Origin: Shewanella sp. 1CM18E
GTDB lineage: Bacteria > Pseudomonadota > Gammaproteobacteria > Enterobacterales > Shewanellaceae
Assembly: GCF_023161665.1 (NCBI RefSeq)
Contig: NZ_JALNTW010000001.1
Location: 3,454 to 67,453 of the forward strand
Direction of reading: 5' to 3'
Length of the DNA stretch: 64,000 nucleotides
Shown: piece by piece, positions 16,972 through 26,182 of the stretch
Position numbering within the stretch: the first letter of the stretch is position 1
Layout: every line of letters begins with the position of its first letter
Made by a program: the position numbers and the translations under genes
Notes under the pieces: generated by a model
What the model was told of the DNA's origin: nothing
Seen by the model: only the letters and a program-made list of their open reading frames with translations
Databases searched by the model: none

Positions 16972-19626
16972 CTACAACACATTAGTGCACTGAATATTTA
17001 CAGACTGCTCGACCGTAGCCGCATTTTCATTGTTATCGTCATCTCCTTTCTTCCCCCAAGAAGCTTCTTTCAATTGTATCTTTGCGATATCCATGACTAA
17101 TTGCCCTTTAGTTTTAAGGGCAAATGGCGAACTAATATCAGCAAAATGCATCCCCTGTTTAATAAAACAGTTAAAGTCAACATTCATCGTCTGCCAGCCT
17201 TTACGGTAAAGGCTTTTCAATGCCTGAGTAATATCAACAGCCTTTTTGCCATATTTATCACTCTGCATAATCAACTGCACTTGAGCGCTCGGTAATTTAT
17301 CTAGTTTGACAGCAAAACTCAGCATACTCTCTTGCTCAGAATAAGAACGTAGATCTCGTGGGAAAGCACTTTTAAAGCTCATCTTGGCTTTAGCATTCCC
17401 CTCAAAGTCTATCGTTAACGCATCAGCTTGTGTCTGATAAGTCGCCAAGCTAAGCATTACACCTTTGACGCGCCTAGCTTTAGTACTGCTACCATACTCA
17501 TCATGGTTAGATGACTGCGGCTTAATATTCAGCCGCCAAGGCTTATACGCTTTGCCATCATAAATAGTTAATGGCGTTAGAGCTTTAGTTGCAGCAACAT
17601 ACTGTTCTTCAAGTTCAGGTAGGTTTACATTGTTTTGGTAGTTGTTGTGATAATTGCCTTGATAACTTAAGCCGTATCCATAGGAAAATAACGGCTTATA
17701 GTCAGTATCATTGATATTAAGCCTCGTTTGCTCAGGATGATTGGGCCAAGAAAACGATAACTTGCCTGAAAAATCAAATTGAACATTGTCGGCGCTATCC
17801 CTAAACAACACTTGAGCAATACCATCGCCTTCACTTCCCGGCAGCCAAGCAGCTACAAACGCATCTGATGCATTAAGTTCTGCATTAATCCATAGCGGCC
17901 GACCACTAATAAAAATTGAAATAACCGGTATGCCCGCGGCTTTAAGCCTTCTCAGCAAAGCTAAATCACGCTTGTCGCCCCTTTGATATTCAAGATTATC
18001 TAAATCTCCGTAGCCTTCAGCATAAGGCTCTTCACCAAATACCACTATCGCCACATCCGGCTTAATTGCATAACGGCCGTTTACGCTTAGAAACGCCTTA
18101 CCACCCGCTTGATTAACTTGCGCTTTGATCCCTGAAAATATCGATGTCGCATCAGGAAAATCACTATTTTGATTGCTGCTACCTTGCCAACTCACCGACC
18201 AGCCACCAGCTTGTTTCGCTAAATTATTTGCGCCATCACCCGCAACCATCACAATCTGTTTGCCTGACAAGGGTAATAAGTTATTGTTATTTTTAAGAAG
18301 CACCAAGGACTCTCGAACCGCTTGGCTTGCTAGAGCACGGTGCTCATTAGCACCGATAAGCTCCGCTTGATTAGCATATTGACGATTTGCAGGACTTGGC
18401 TTGGTAAATAGACCAGTGCGGAACTTTACTCTAAGCACCCGGCTTACCGCATCATCAAGTCTTTGCATGGCAATTTCACCACTTTTGACTTGCGCAACTA
18501 AGTTGTCAAAAAGTGGCTTCCAGCTTTTACCTGGTGCCATATAAATATCAAGTCCGGCGTTAAATGCCTCAGGGCAGCTTTCATTGCTACATCCAGCAAC
18601 TTGACCATGGCCATTCCAATCACCGACTACAATACCGTCAAACCCTAGCCTTTCCTTGAGCACTTGAGTTAGCAAATATTCACTGCCGTGAATTTTGGTG
18701 CCTTGCCAGCTATTAAATGATGCCATTACCACTTGAGCACCAGCACTTAAACCTGATATGTACCCCTGAGCATGAATATCAAATAATGCTTGCTCTGAAT
18801 CAAGGTTATCCCCTTGGTCGATTCCACTAAGCGTGCCACCATCACCTAAAAAATGTTTTGTGGTAGCAATCACCCGCAATTCAGACAAGAAATCTTCATT
18901 TACGTCCCCTTGTAAACCTTTAACTATGGCGCTGGCATAAGACTTAACGATATTGGGATCTTCGGAGTAGCTCTCATAAGTACGTCCCCAGCGATCATCT
19001 CTTGCTACAGCAACCGTAGGTGCAAATACCCAATCTATACCGGTTACCTTAACTTCCTTGGCTGTAACCGTGGCAATCTGCTCAATTAATTTAGGATTAT
19101 TAGCAGCGCCTAAACCGATATTATGTGGAAACAAAGTCGCGCCAATGACATTATTGTGTCCATGTACAGCATCTGTGCCCCACATAGTTGGAATACTCGA
19201 ACCATCGAGCTCATCATCAATAGATGCTTGATACATGGCTTCAGCAAATGTCACCCAATCATTAATTGACAGATGTTTATTACCATTAGGGAATGAGCCA
19301 CCGCCATTAAGATATGATCCAAAACCGTACTCGCGCATATCCTCAAGGGTAAAGTCACCAATTTCTGGTTGTATCACCTGAGCGACCTTTTGCTTTAATG
19401 TCATCTCACTCACTAAATCCGCTACTTTTTGCTCAAGCTGTTTATCGGGTTTAACCTCAAAGTTGAGCTCGGGCCATATGCTGATTTTTTGGCTTGTGTT
19501 CTCGCTAGCCTGAGACGGCTCTGAATGACCAGAGCTGCAGCCGCAAGTGAGTAAAAAAGTACAACTTAGTAGCTTAATTTTACGTAAGAAAGAGCAAGAC
19601 TGAGAGGCAAAAGCAGCAGTTAACAT
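16972..19626 (-). CDS. GH3 beta-glucosidase / exo-1,3-1,4-glucanase, probable lipoprotein
   Basis: This 884-aa GH3 enzyme has the nucleophile Asp in VGDWNGHGQV (about residue 336) and the substrate-binding KHFLGDGGT, both typical of the ExoP/ExoA exo-glucanase group. A beta-sandwich C-terminal region follows and extends about 200 residues past the core, possibly a carbohydrate-binding module. The N-terminus has a hydrophobic stretch ending LTCGCSS. This is an imperfect lipobox, so the protein may be anchored to the outer membrane. AAGGA lies eight bases before the ATG. It probably releases glucose from products of the downstream GH16 laminarinase. It is divergent from the Wzi-family gene. Confidence 0.9.
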   Translation of the reverse strand: MLTAAFASQSCSFLRKIKLLSCTFLLTCGCSSGHSEPSQASENTSQKISIWPELNFEVKPDKQLEQKVADLVSEMTLKQKVAQVIQPEIGDFTLEDMREYGFGSYLNGGGSFPNGNKHLSINDWVTFAEAMYQASIDDELDGSSIPTMWGTDAVHGHNNVIGATLFPHNIGLGAANNPKLIEQIATVTAKEVKVTGIDWVFAPTVAVARDDRWGRTYESYSEDPNIVKSYASAIVKGLQGDVNEDFLSELRVIATTKHFLGDGGTLSGIDQGDNLDSEQALFDIHAQGYISGLSAGAQVVMASFNSWQGTKIHGSEYLLTQVLKERLGFDGIVVGDWNGHGQVAGCSNESCPEAFNAGLDIYMAPGKSWKPLFDNLVAQVKSGEIAMQRLDDAVSRVLRVKFRTGLFTKPSPANRQYANQAELIGANEHRALASQAVRESLVLLKNNNNLLPLSGKQIVMVAGDGANNLAKQAGGWSVSWQGSSNQNSDFPDATSIFSGIKAQVNQAGGKAFLSVNGRYAIKPDVAIVVFGEEPYAEGYGDLDNLEYQRGDKRDLALLRRLKAAGIPVISIFISGRPLWINAELNASDAFVAAWLPGSEGDGIAQVLFRDSADNVQFDFSGKLSFSWPNHPEQTRLNINDTDYKPLFSYGYGLSYQGNYHNNYQNNVNLPELEEQYVAATKALTPLTIYDGKAYKPWRLNIKPQSSNHDEYGSSTKARRVKGVMLSLATYQTQADALTIDFEGNAKAKMSFKSAFPRDLRSYSEQESMLSFAVKLDKLPSAQVQLIMQSDKYGKKAVDITQALKSLYRKGWQTMNVDFNCFIKQGMHFADISSPFALKTKGQLVMDIAKIQLKEASWGKKGDDDNNENAATVEQSVNIQCTNVL

Positions 19627-19899
19627 GTCAACATTCCTTGTAAACAGTTATATGGGACCATCAAAGTGGCCCCAATTGCGACCAACAGGTAAATAACTAC
19701 TGTTAAAAATAGAACATACTTTGCTAACTCGCATAAAAATAAAGACTTTTAAGCCTCAATTAATTATGCCGCCAATAAATTCTCCCCGTTATAAATCAAA
19801 TTCTTGATATGTCACATTTTGTGGCAAATTAACGATTAAGCCGACTATCCGCTAGCAGTTAAATCCTCTAAAATGCACCCAATTACCAAAGGGAATACC

Positions 19900-21357
19900 A
19901 TGAAACTCAAATTATTATCTGGATTATTACTACTCGCGAGTCAATCAGTGCATGCTGCTTGGTGGGTAGAGCCAACTGACTTAGCACTTAGAGCCGATAT
20001 TCAGCTGTTATCTGATACGGGCGTTATCGTGCAGCCGATTACAACCTACCCGCTAATGTGGGATGGCTTAAAGCAAGATATGGATAAAGCAGATCAAAGC
20101 ACTCTATCAAATGCTCAGCGTGATGCATTTGATAGAGTTAACCAAGCCTATCTGCAAGATCACCGTGGCATGAGTGCAAAAGTCAAACTTGCTGGCGGTT
20201 CTGACACCACACGCTTTATAGGCTTTGGTCAAGACTATCGTGATAAGGCTGAAGCTGAAGTCTCTGCTGAAATCACTAAAGATTGGTTTAGCGGGCGCTT
20301 ATCTACCAGCTACCATTACGATCCAATAGACGGTAATAGTACCCGTTTAGATGATAGCTTTGCCGCCGTGATGCTAGGTAACTGGATTGTCAGCGCAGGT
20401 GCGCAGCAAAAGTTCTGGGGACCAGGCTGGGATAGTGGATTAATTCAAACCACCAACGCTAGACCTATGCCTGGAGTGACCTTTTCACGTAACAACAGCC
20501 AAGCATTTGAGACTCCTTGGTTAAACTGGATTGGCCCATGGACATTTACCACAGCATTTAGCCAAATGGAAAGCGGACGCCATGTTCCTGATGCAAAACA
20601 TTGGGGCGCTCGCGGTACATTAAGACCCATTTCACAATTGGAGGTGGGCTTCTCATGGACCATGCAATGGGGCGGTGAAGGTTATGGTAATAGCTTAGGT
20701 GATTGGTGGGATGGCCTATTCAACGGCGGCGTAACAGGTATTGACGGTAAAGAAAACTTGCTAGCCGGTTATGACTTCCGCTGGTCTGATACTGCGTTTG
20801 GTATTCCTTATGGCATTTACTATGAGCGCATTCATGAAGACTATCATAATGGTAAAAACAAGCTGATTAACTCTGCCAATATGGGCGGTGTTGACTTTGT
20901 TTTAGCCAATATTAATACCCGTGTTTTTGTTGAATACTCTGATACCCAAGTAGCTTGTGGCGTTGACTCAAGTTATTACAACTGCTTGTATGAGCATGGT
21001 TTTTATCAAGATGGTTACCGCTATTACGGTAAAAGCTTAGGTAGCACCTACGACAATGACGCCACAACATTGGTTGTTGGAGGTATTACTCAGCTAGGTG
21101 GCGGTCAAAATATCACTAATAAGTTCCGTTGGTTAAGACTAAACACTGACGGCACTGATACAGGAAATCCATCTGGTGGTAATCCTGTATCGCCGGGTGA
21201 ATACGAGCGCGTTTATCAGTTTGATACCAGTTACCATAGACCACTATATCAAGGCACCTTGAAAGTTGGCGGTACAGTTGGTTACAGCAAATATGTAACT
21301 TCAGGCGGTAACGACTGGGATACAACTATTTATGCAGGCTGGGAACGCAGCTTTTAA
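19900..21357 (+). CDS. capsule assembly Wzi-family outer-membrane protein
   Basis: This 485-aa protein has a cleavable signal peptide (MKLKLLSGLLLLASQSVHA, residues 1-19) and then alternating strands with many Trp/Tyr/Gly, ending in WERSF. The final aromatic is typical of an outer-membrane beta-barrel. The domain matches the capsule-assembly Wzi family, whose E. coli member is a lectin that anchors capsule to the surface. The start at 19900 is chosen because AAAGGGA lies just upstream; an in-frame ATG nine codons earlier would spoil the signal peptide. It may serve one of the two polysaccharides encoded later, but there is no operon link. Confidence 0.88.
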   Translation: MKLKLLSGLLLLASQSVHAAWWVEPTDLALRADIQLLSDTGVIVQPITTYPLMWDGLKQDMDKADQSTLSNAQRDAFDRVNQAYLQDHRGMSAKVKLAGGSDTTRFIGFGQDYRDKAEAEVSAEITKDWFSGRLSTSYHYDPIDGNSTRLDDSFAAVMLGNWIVSAGAQQKFWGPGWDSGLIQTTNARPMPGVTFSRNNSQAFETPWLNWIGPWTFTTAFSQMESGRHVPDAKHWGARGTLRPISQLEVGFSWTMQWGGEGYGNSLGDWWDGLFNGGVTGIDGKENLLAGYDFRWSDTAFGIPYGIYYERIHEDYHNGKNKLINSANMGGVDFVLANINTRVFVEYSDTQVACGVDSSYYNCLYEHGFYQDGYRYYGKSLGSTYDNDATTLVVGGITQLGGGQNITNKFRWLRLNTDGTDTGNPSGGNPVSPGEYERVYQFDTSYHRPLYQGTLKVGGTVGYSKYVTSGGNDWDTTIYAGWERSF

Positions 21358-21485
21358 GCGTGTTGAGTGACGATAATAACTTCCGTAGCGATTGTTATTT
21401 AGCGGGCTTTAGTTGTCGGCACTTATTAAGGGGTTGATCTGAGTATGGAGTCGCAAACAATCTCGATACAGTTAGCATAAAAATA

Positions 21486-21522
21486 AAGGCAAAAGTCGCC
21501 ACGACTTTTGCCTTTTTGTTTT
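21486..21522. terminator. strong bidirectional intrinsic terminator
   Basis: A 13-bp stem, AAGGCAAAAGTCG (21486..21498) with CGACTTTTGCCTT (21502..21514), has a three-base loop. It is followed by T4GT4 on the plus strand and by T-rich sequence on the minus strand. It lies between the converging Wzi-family and RmlD-like genes and serves both. Confidence 0.92.
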
Positions 21523-21553
21523 CTACATTCTTTTGCCTGAGCAGCAATACCAA

Positions 21554-22633
21554 TCAGATTTTTATTGCCGCTTGATATTGCAGCATTGCCTGTAGCTGCA
21601 ATTCCCATGACGCAAACAGGAGACTTTGCTCTCTAAACGCTAATCTGCCACGTATTTTATCAGCACATAAAGCACTCTGTGCTGGTCTTTTCGCGAGTGT
21701 GTGTTGATGCCAAGATTGCCACAAATCTGTGCTTATAGGTTCAAGCTTGCACTCTAATCTCTCTTTACTATTTATACTGAAGTGCACATTCATCTGTTGT
21801 TGGATCTGTTTGGCAAATTCAAACCAAGTACAGCTGCCACTTGCCGCATAATGGTACAAATTGGGCGCTATATTTTCTACTGTTGCCGTAATTAATTCTG
21901 AGCCCTGTTCCATGCCTAACTCTTTGCTGATTTGGCAAGAGGTTCCAAGCTGTTTCAAGAGTTGGAAAATAACCACAGCCAATGCTTCACACCAAGTCGG
22001 GCTACCTGTTTGATCATTGATAACAGAAAGTTCGTCTTTAACTGCAAACAGTCTCTGCATCGTCTTAACAAAGTTGTTTCCCCTACAGCTATATAACCAA
22101 GAGGTACGAATGATGCTCGCATCAGAGCCTAAGATCTGATTAACCCAAAACTCACCATTGAGCTTACTTTTACCGTATGCAGATAAAGGTGATGTAGCAT
22201 CGAGCTCGTTATAAGCACGAGACAATTGGCCATTAAATACAAAGTCCGTTGAGATATGCACTAGCTTGATTTTGCGTACCAAGCACTCTTGTGCAAGTAA
22301 TTTCGGCCCATTTTCATTAATCGCTATGGCATGTTCCGAATCAATCTCTGCAAGATCAACAGCATTATAGGCCGCACAATTAACCACAAAATCAGGCTTA
22401 AATTGTTCAAAAGCAATGCGTATTGAGTCGACGCAACAAATATCCAGTTGCTCTTTGAAGAAACCTTTTACAACATCGTTTGCTGAAACACAGTCTTTAG
22501 CTTCTGGTAATAAGTTAATCAATAATCGCTGCGTAGCAGTATGCTCAGCCATCTTATGGCAGAGAGGTAACTCAGCGATTGAAAGCAAAGCTTGTGCGAG
22601 CTGACTACCCGCTCCTGTAATTAATATTCGCAC
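21554..22633 (-). CDS. RmlD-like sugar-nucleotide reductase (divergent SDR)
   Basis: This 359-aa extended-SDR protein starts with GTG (MRILITGAGSQLAQ). The NAD(P)-binding motif is at residues 7-13, and motifs of dTDP-4-dehydrorhamnose reductase follow: NCAAYNAVDLAE, HISTDFVFNG, SPLSAYGKSK (Tyr-x3-Lys) and IIRTSWLYS. It is about 65 residues longer than RmlD, with an inserted segment after the first strand (residues about 18-60) and extra sequence before the C-terminus. A standard rmlD exists at 60042..60923, so this paralogue probably reduces another nucleotide sugar or is a specialised copy. It is followed by a bidirectional terminator and preceded by ycdX 31 bases away. Confidence 0.75.
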   Translation of the reverse strand: MRILITGAGSQLAQALLSIAELPLCHKMAEHTATQRLLINLLPEAKDCVSANDVVKGFFKEQLDICCVDSIRIAFEQFKPDFVVNCAAYNAVDLAEIDSEHAIAINENGPKLLAQECLVRKIKLVHISTDFVFNGQLSRAYNELDATSPLSAYGKSKLNGEFWVNQILGSDASIIRTSWLYSCRGNNFVKTMQRLFAVKDELSVINDQTGSPTWCEALAVVIFQLLKQLGTSCQISKELGMEQGSELITATVENIAPNLYHYAASGSCTWFEFAKQIQQQMNVHFSINSKERLECKLEPISTDLWQSWHQHTLAKRPAQSALCADKIRGRLAFREQSLLFASWELQLQAMLQYQAAIKI

Positions 22634-22664
22634 TTTAGCCTATCTCTATGCATAAACCACAACA

Positions 22665-23414
22665 TCATTCCTCAACCAGCACCGAATAATCATCAAGCGC
22701 ACCATGACCACGAGCCGACAAAAACGATAACAAGGCTTCTGGTGAACGATTAAGTAAGCGGTCTTGCGGAAATTCTGCTTGCTCAACGATGCTAATTGCC
22801 TGTTCAAATTCACCTAAGCTATAAGCGATATGAGAATCAGAGCCCATCACTAATAATCCACCAGCATTTTTTACCGCTTTGGCTATTGCTAAACAGTTAT
22901 GTTCACTGCCCCTGCGCGAAGTTAAAAATGAGGAGTTATTAATTTCAAGAGCGACATTATATTCTGCCGCAGCCTTAGCTACAGCTTCAATATCTATCGG
23001 ATAAGCTGGGTTACCTGGATGAGTGATTATATCAACGTTGCCGCTTTTTATGCAGTTGAGCAATGCCTGGGTATGAGTTGCTTTATCAACAGGTGCAAAA
23101 ACAGGTTCGTGAAATCCCGCTAGAACAATATCTAATTCAGCTAAGTAGTCACCGAAGAAGTCTATTTCACCTTGTTCATTTTTTATATTAGCTTCAATCC
23201 CGCGTAAAACCCCAACGCCATCAACCACTCTTGGGATCACTCGTAAATTTACGAAATGCCAAAAATGCGGAGCGTCGGCCATATCAGGGCCATGATCTGT
23301 TGTAGCAAACAGCTTAATGCCTTTTTGTTTAGCCATTGCAATATATTCTTGCAAGGTACTATAGGCATGGGTGGAAGCAACGGTATGAGTATGGGTATCA
23401 ACAAGGTATTTCAT
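22665..23414 (-). CDS. ycdX: PHP-domain phosphatase YcdX
   Basis: This 249-aa cytoplasmic PHP-fold phosphohydrolase has trinuclear zinc-site motifs: [10 protein letters not shown] (residues 4-13), TDHGPDM, an AGFHEPVF segment, ITHPGNP and MGSDSH. The match to E. coli YcdX is close throughout. Its physiological substrate is not settled, and it has been linked to swarming in E. coli. It sits 31 bases upstream of the RmlD-like gene on the same strand, a likely two-gene operon, and a terminator separates it from the LuxO-like gene. Confidence 0.92.
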   Translation of the reverse strand: MKYLVDTHTHTVASTHAYSTLQEYIAMAKQKGIKLFATTDHGPDMADAPHFWHFVNLRVIPRVVDGVGVLRGIEANIKNEQGEIDFFGDYLAELDIVLAGFHEPVFAPVDKATHTQALLNCIKSGNVDIITHPGNPAYPIDIEAVAKAAAEYNVALEINNSSFLTSRRGSEHNCLAIAKAVKNAGGLLVMGSDSHIAYSLGEFEQAISIVEQAEFPQDRLLNRSPEALLSFLSARGHGALDDYSVLVEE

Positions 23415-23432
23415 TTTGACCTCATTTCTAAC

Positions 23433-23464
23433 GCAAAAAGGAGTAGCGCTAAGTCTACTCCTTT
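23433..23464 (-). terminator. intrinsic terminator after the LuxO/SypG-like regulator
   Basis: The stem AAAGGAGTAG / CTACTCCTTT (arms 23437..23446 and 23455..23464) has an 8-base loop and is followed on the minus strand by TTTTT. It ends the HPt-regulator operon just before ycdX. Confidence 0.88.
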
Positions 23465-23519
23465 GATCAATATAGCTCTATCACTTACCTAAAACACAAG
23501 CATATTTTTATCGGCCGAT

Positions 23520-25043
23520 TTAGCTGGTGGTTAAACTATTTTCTAACTCTTCCCATGTTTGACGTTTACGGTAAATTGTTGAGGCACTAATATCCAGTAA
23601 TGCAGCCGCTTTAGGAACATTACCATCACAGCGTGCAATCGCACCTTCAATGGTACGCTTTTCGGTTAACCATAATGGCTCAATCTCATTATCTTTAGCG
23701 CCAACTGCATTTTCATCAAGCTTTTGTTGAGAAGAACTATAAGCGCCACCTTGCTCAATGTTGCCTATAAATGAGGAACTCTCTTTGGGCTGAGGTTGAG
23801 ACTGATATTGGGCTTGAGGTTGCAGTTCATGTTGAGGTTTACTGTGAGCCTGTTTTGTTTCAGCTGCAGTTAACTGTAACGGCAACATATCCAGTTCTAC
23901 CAGCTCTCCATCATTTAGCACTACAACCTGACGGATCACATTTTGTAGTTGCCTCACATTCCCAGGCCAAGCGTAATTTTTTAAGCATTGCTTAGCATCA
24001 GAGCTAAAACCTTTGAACTTCTTACCTTCTTCTTTGTTGTACTCTTTAAGTAGGTTAGCAGCGAGTAGCAGAATATCTTTACCACGTACACGTAACGGTG
24101 GTAATTCAATAGGAATAACATGTAATCGATAAAACAAATCTTCTCTAAAACGCCCTGCTTTGACTTCTTCCCAAGGGATCCTGTTTGTCGCACTGACAAA
24201 TCGAACATCAACTTTCTCTTCTTTAGTGCCACCAACACGCAGGAACACACCTGTTTGAATAAATCGGAGTAACTTACTTTGCAGCTCAAGATCCATTTCG
24301 CAAATTTCATCAAGAAACAAGGTACCGTTATGCGCTCGCGTTGCAGCGCCATCTCGGTTGGCAACCGCGCCAGTAAAGGCGCCTTTGGTGTGACCAAAAA
24401 TCTCACTTTCAATTAAGTCTTTAGGAATTGATGCGCAGTTTAACGCAACAAAAGGGCCATCACATCGATGCCCTGCATGATGGATGGCATTGGCACACAC
24501 CTCTTTACCCGTGCCACTTTCGCCAACAATAAATGCCGAGGCTTTACTGTTGGCAACACAATCAATCGTTTTATAAACGGTTTGCATGGCTAAAGACTCG
24601 CCAACAAACCCCATAAAGCGTGGTTTAGGCAGACTACTTTCATACTTAGCAACTAAATTAACTAATTGGCGTTGTTTAAGGGCATTACGAACCGTAATAG
24701 AAAGTCGCTTAGCATCAAAGGGCTTAACCAGAAAATCAAAAGCTCCTGAACGCATTGCATCCACCGCAATATCGATAGTGCCATGAGCGGTGATCATTAT
24801 AACGGTAACATCGGGGTATTGTTTTTGCACAACCGCCAAAATATCCATCCCTGACATATCAGGCAATTGAATATCAAGTACCAGCAGATCAGGTTGCCAC
24901 TGCTTCAGTTCGTTTAAAGCATCCTCACCATGGTTAACGTGAGTAACCCTACCACCATCTGCGCGTAAATACTCCGTGTAAAGCGCACCTAAAGACATGC
25001 TGTCTTCTACAAGTAATGTGGTAAATGAGCTTGTTATATCCAT
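23520..25043 (-). CDS. LuxO/SypG-type sigma-54-dependent response regulator
   Basis: This 507-aa activator has a receiver domain (residues 8-125) with phospho-acceptor Asp57 (LLVLDIQLPD) and Lys in FLVKPFD. The AAA+ domain has Walker A GESGTGKE (174-181) and an intact GAFTGA loop (221-226), so it contacts sigma-54. A Q-rich linker (about 390-425) and a Fis-type HTH (KAAALLDISASTIYRKRQ) follow. The sequence tracks Vibrio LuxO and its paralogue SypG. It lies directly downstream of a LuxU-like HPt gene and about 1 kb from a syp-like exopolysaccharide locus with four sigma-54 promoter candidates. I therefore favour a SypG-like role in activating that locus. A quorum-sensing LuxO role is the alternative, but I found no Qrr-like RNA nearby. 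Confidence 0.85.
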   Translation of the reverse strand: MDITSSFTTLLVEDSMSLGALYTEYLRADGGRVTHVNHGEDALNELKQWQPDLLVLDIQLPDMSGMDILAVVQKQYPDVTVIMITAHGTIDIAVDAMRSGAFDFLVKPFDAKRLSITVRNALKQRQLVNLVAKYESSLPKPRFMGFVGESLAMQTVYKTIDCVANSKASAFIVGESGTGKEVCANAIHHAGHRCDGPFVALNCASIPKDLIESEIFGHTKGAFTGAVANRDGAATRAHNGTLFLDEICEMDLELQSKLLRFIQTGVFLRVGGTKEEKVDVRFVSATNRIPWEEVKAGRFREDLFYRLHVIPIELPPLRVRGKDILLLAANLLKEYNKEEGKKFKGFSSDAKQCLKNYAWPGNVRQLQNVIRQVVVLNDGELVELDMLPLQLTAAETKQAHSKPQHELQPQAQYQSQPQPKESSSFIGNIEQGGAYSSSQQKLDENAVGAKDNEIEPLWLTEKRTIEGAIARCDGNVPKAAALLDISASTIYRKRQTWEELENSLTTS

Positions 25044-25150
25044 ATAAATCAGCCTATTGATAATTACATCTAATGTTCAACGAGTTGTATTATGAGTTTA
25101 GGGTACACAACATTGAACTTGCGTTAGCTAATAGTAGCAGTAAACCGTAT

Positions 25151-25510
25151 TCAGCCTTGGGGTGCAAGACGTTGAGAATAAAAGCTAAGTGTTTTAGTGC
25201 CAACGTCGTTAACAACACCGAGCTGATCTACCACTTTGCTAAGATCATGTGCTTTAGCTGCATGTTCAAGTATTTCAGCTTGAGATGAAAACTCAATAGC
25301 ACCAAAACTTGCAGAGCTACTCTTCAGGGTATGAGCTTGAATTTCCACTTCAGCAAAATCAACAGCGTTACCGGACTCAAAAGCTTGCAACACCTGCGCT
25401 AAAACCTGCAAACGCTCTTCTACTTCGGTTGTATAAACAATCAACATCCTTTGTATTGATTCTTCGCCCAGCATGCTAGTTAACTCATTTAAAATGGTTT
25501 CATCTATCAT
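25151..25510 (-). CDS. LuxU-like histidine phosphotransfer protein
   Basis: This 119-aa stand-alone HPt domain has the phospho-accepting His60 in the motif HTLKSSSASFGA, very close to the LuxU motif around its His58. It would pass phosphate from a hybrid sensor kinase, not encoded in this window, to Asp57 of the regulator downstream (107-bp gap, same strand). GAGGAG precedes the ATG by nine bases. In Vibrio the order is luxO then luxU; here it is reversed. It is the probable input port of the exopolysaccharide circuit. Confidence 0.85.
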   Translation of the reverse strand: MIDETILNELTSMLGEESIQRMLIVYTTEVEERLQVLAQVLQAFESGNAVDFAEVEIQAHTLKSSSASFGAIEFSSQAEILEHAAKAHDLSKVVDQLGVVNDVGTKTLSFYSQRLAPQG

Positions 25511-25872
25511 GTTTAACTACTCCTCGACTGTCTATGTTCTGTTATCAATAAACTACCTACCCGATTATGTATATAATTTTTGATAGCAGCCCAATAAGCA
25601 GTGTTGATTCTGCTTACTCGATTGAACGTCCCCCAAGTATGTTTGCGGGTTTCTTCGAATCAATTTAATAAGTTTAGCTTTCAAATCTGTTAGTTGCCGT
25701 AATTCCTCTAAATAACTCACTAAACCACCAGTTACCCACCTATCAACAACAATGCCTAATAGCTAATTGGTATGCAGAGCGAGTCATAGCAAGCTGAAAA
25801 GTCCAACGGCTAAGTCCAACCGCTATCGCCTACACGCCGCTGTGATCACTATTCAACAAAATTTATACCTCA

Positions 25873-25887
25873 TTCTCATTTTGCGAA
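25873..25887 (+). promoter_or_regulatory. putative enhancer element, site 1 (TTCTCATTTTGCGAA)
   Basis: The sequence TTCTCA-TTT-TGC-GAA lies 107 bases upstream of the -24 element at 25994. It fits the SypG enhancer pattern I recall for Vibrio fischeri (TTCTCANNNTGCDWN) at every defined position. Related sequences occur upstream of the other three sigma-54 promoter candidates in the locus. Confidence 0.6.
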
Positions 25888-25993
25888 TCAAATTGCATCT
25901 TGTCGCATAAATCAAAGTTTGCCAAACACATGTGGTATGACGTAATCAATAAAAAGCTAATAAAAACAGATGACAAACGACAACACCTCTGTA

Positions 25994-26009
25994 TGGCACA
26001 CACTTTGCT
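25994..26009 (+). promoter_or_regulatory. sigma-54 promoter, site 1
   Basis: TGGCAC-ACACT-TTGCT matches the -24/-12 consensus (TGGCAC-N5-TTGCW) at every defined position, with GG and GC ten bases apart. It would drive the response regulator-phosphatase gene and the HATPase gene. Confidence 0.85.
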
Positions 26010-26182
26010 ATTTTCCGTATTAAGGTATCTCGAATTGAAAGCCCCTTATTGAGACGCACTGTATTGAAACGCACAGTACCGAGACATCGTGTATTAAGAT
26101 TCAGCCATTCGTCAAGATCCATAACTAGCGCTGAATGAACTGATTAACTTAACTGCTTCAATCTTAAAAAGTGAGCCAGCAT

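Larger units (their letters stand above)
25511..26182. other. regulatory region between the HPt gene and the exopolysaccharide locus
   Basis: This 672-bp gap contains no convincing gene. The left half would hold the promoter of the HPt/regulator operon. The right half holds a TTCTCATTTTGCGAA element (25873..25887), a near-perfect -24/-12 promoter (25994..26009) and a roughly 160-base leader with near-repeated GAGACGCACTGTATT / GAAACGCACAGTACC segments. I looked for a Qrr small-RNA core here and did not find one. Confidence 0.6.

Noticed and set aside
25511..26182. Qrr-type small RNA next to the LuxO-like gene
   Set aside because: I looked for the conserved Qrr core on both strands and for a small hairpin plus T tract behind the sigma-54 promoter. 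Neither is present, and the promoter at 25994 leads directly into a coding gene.
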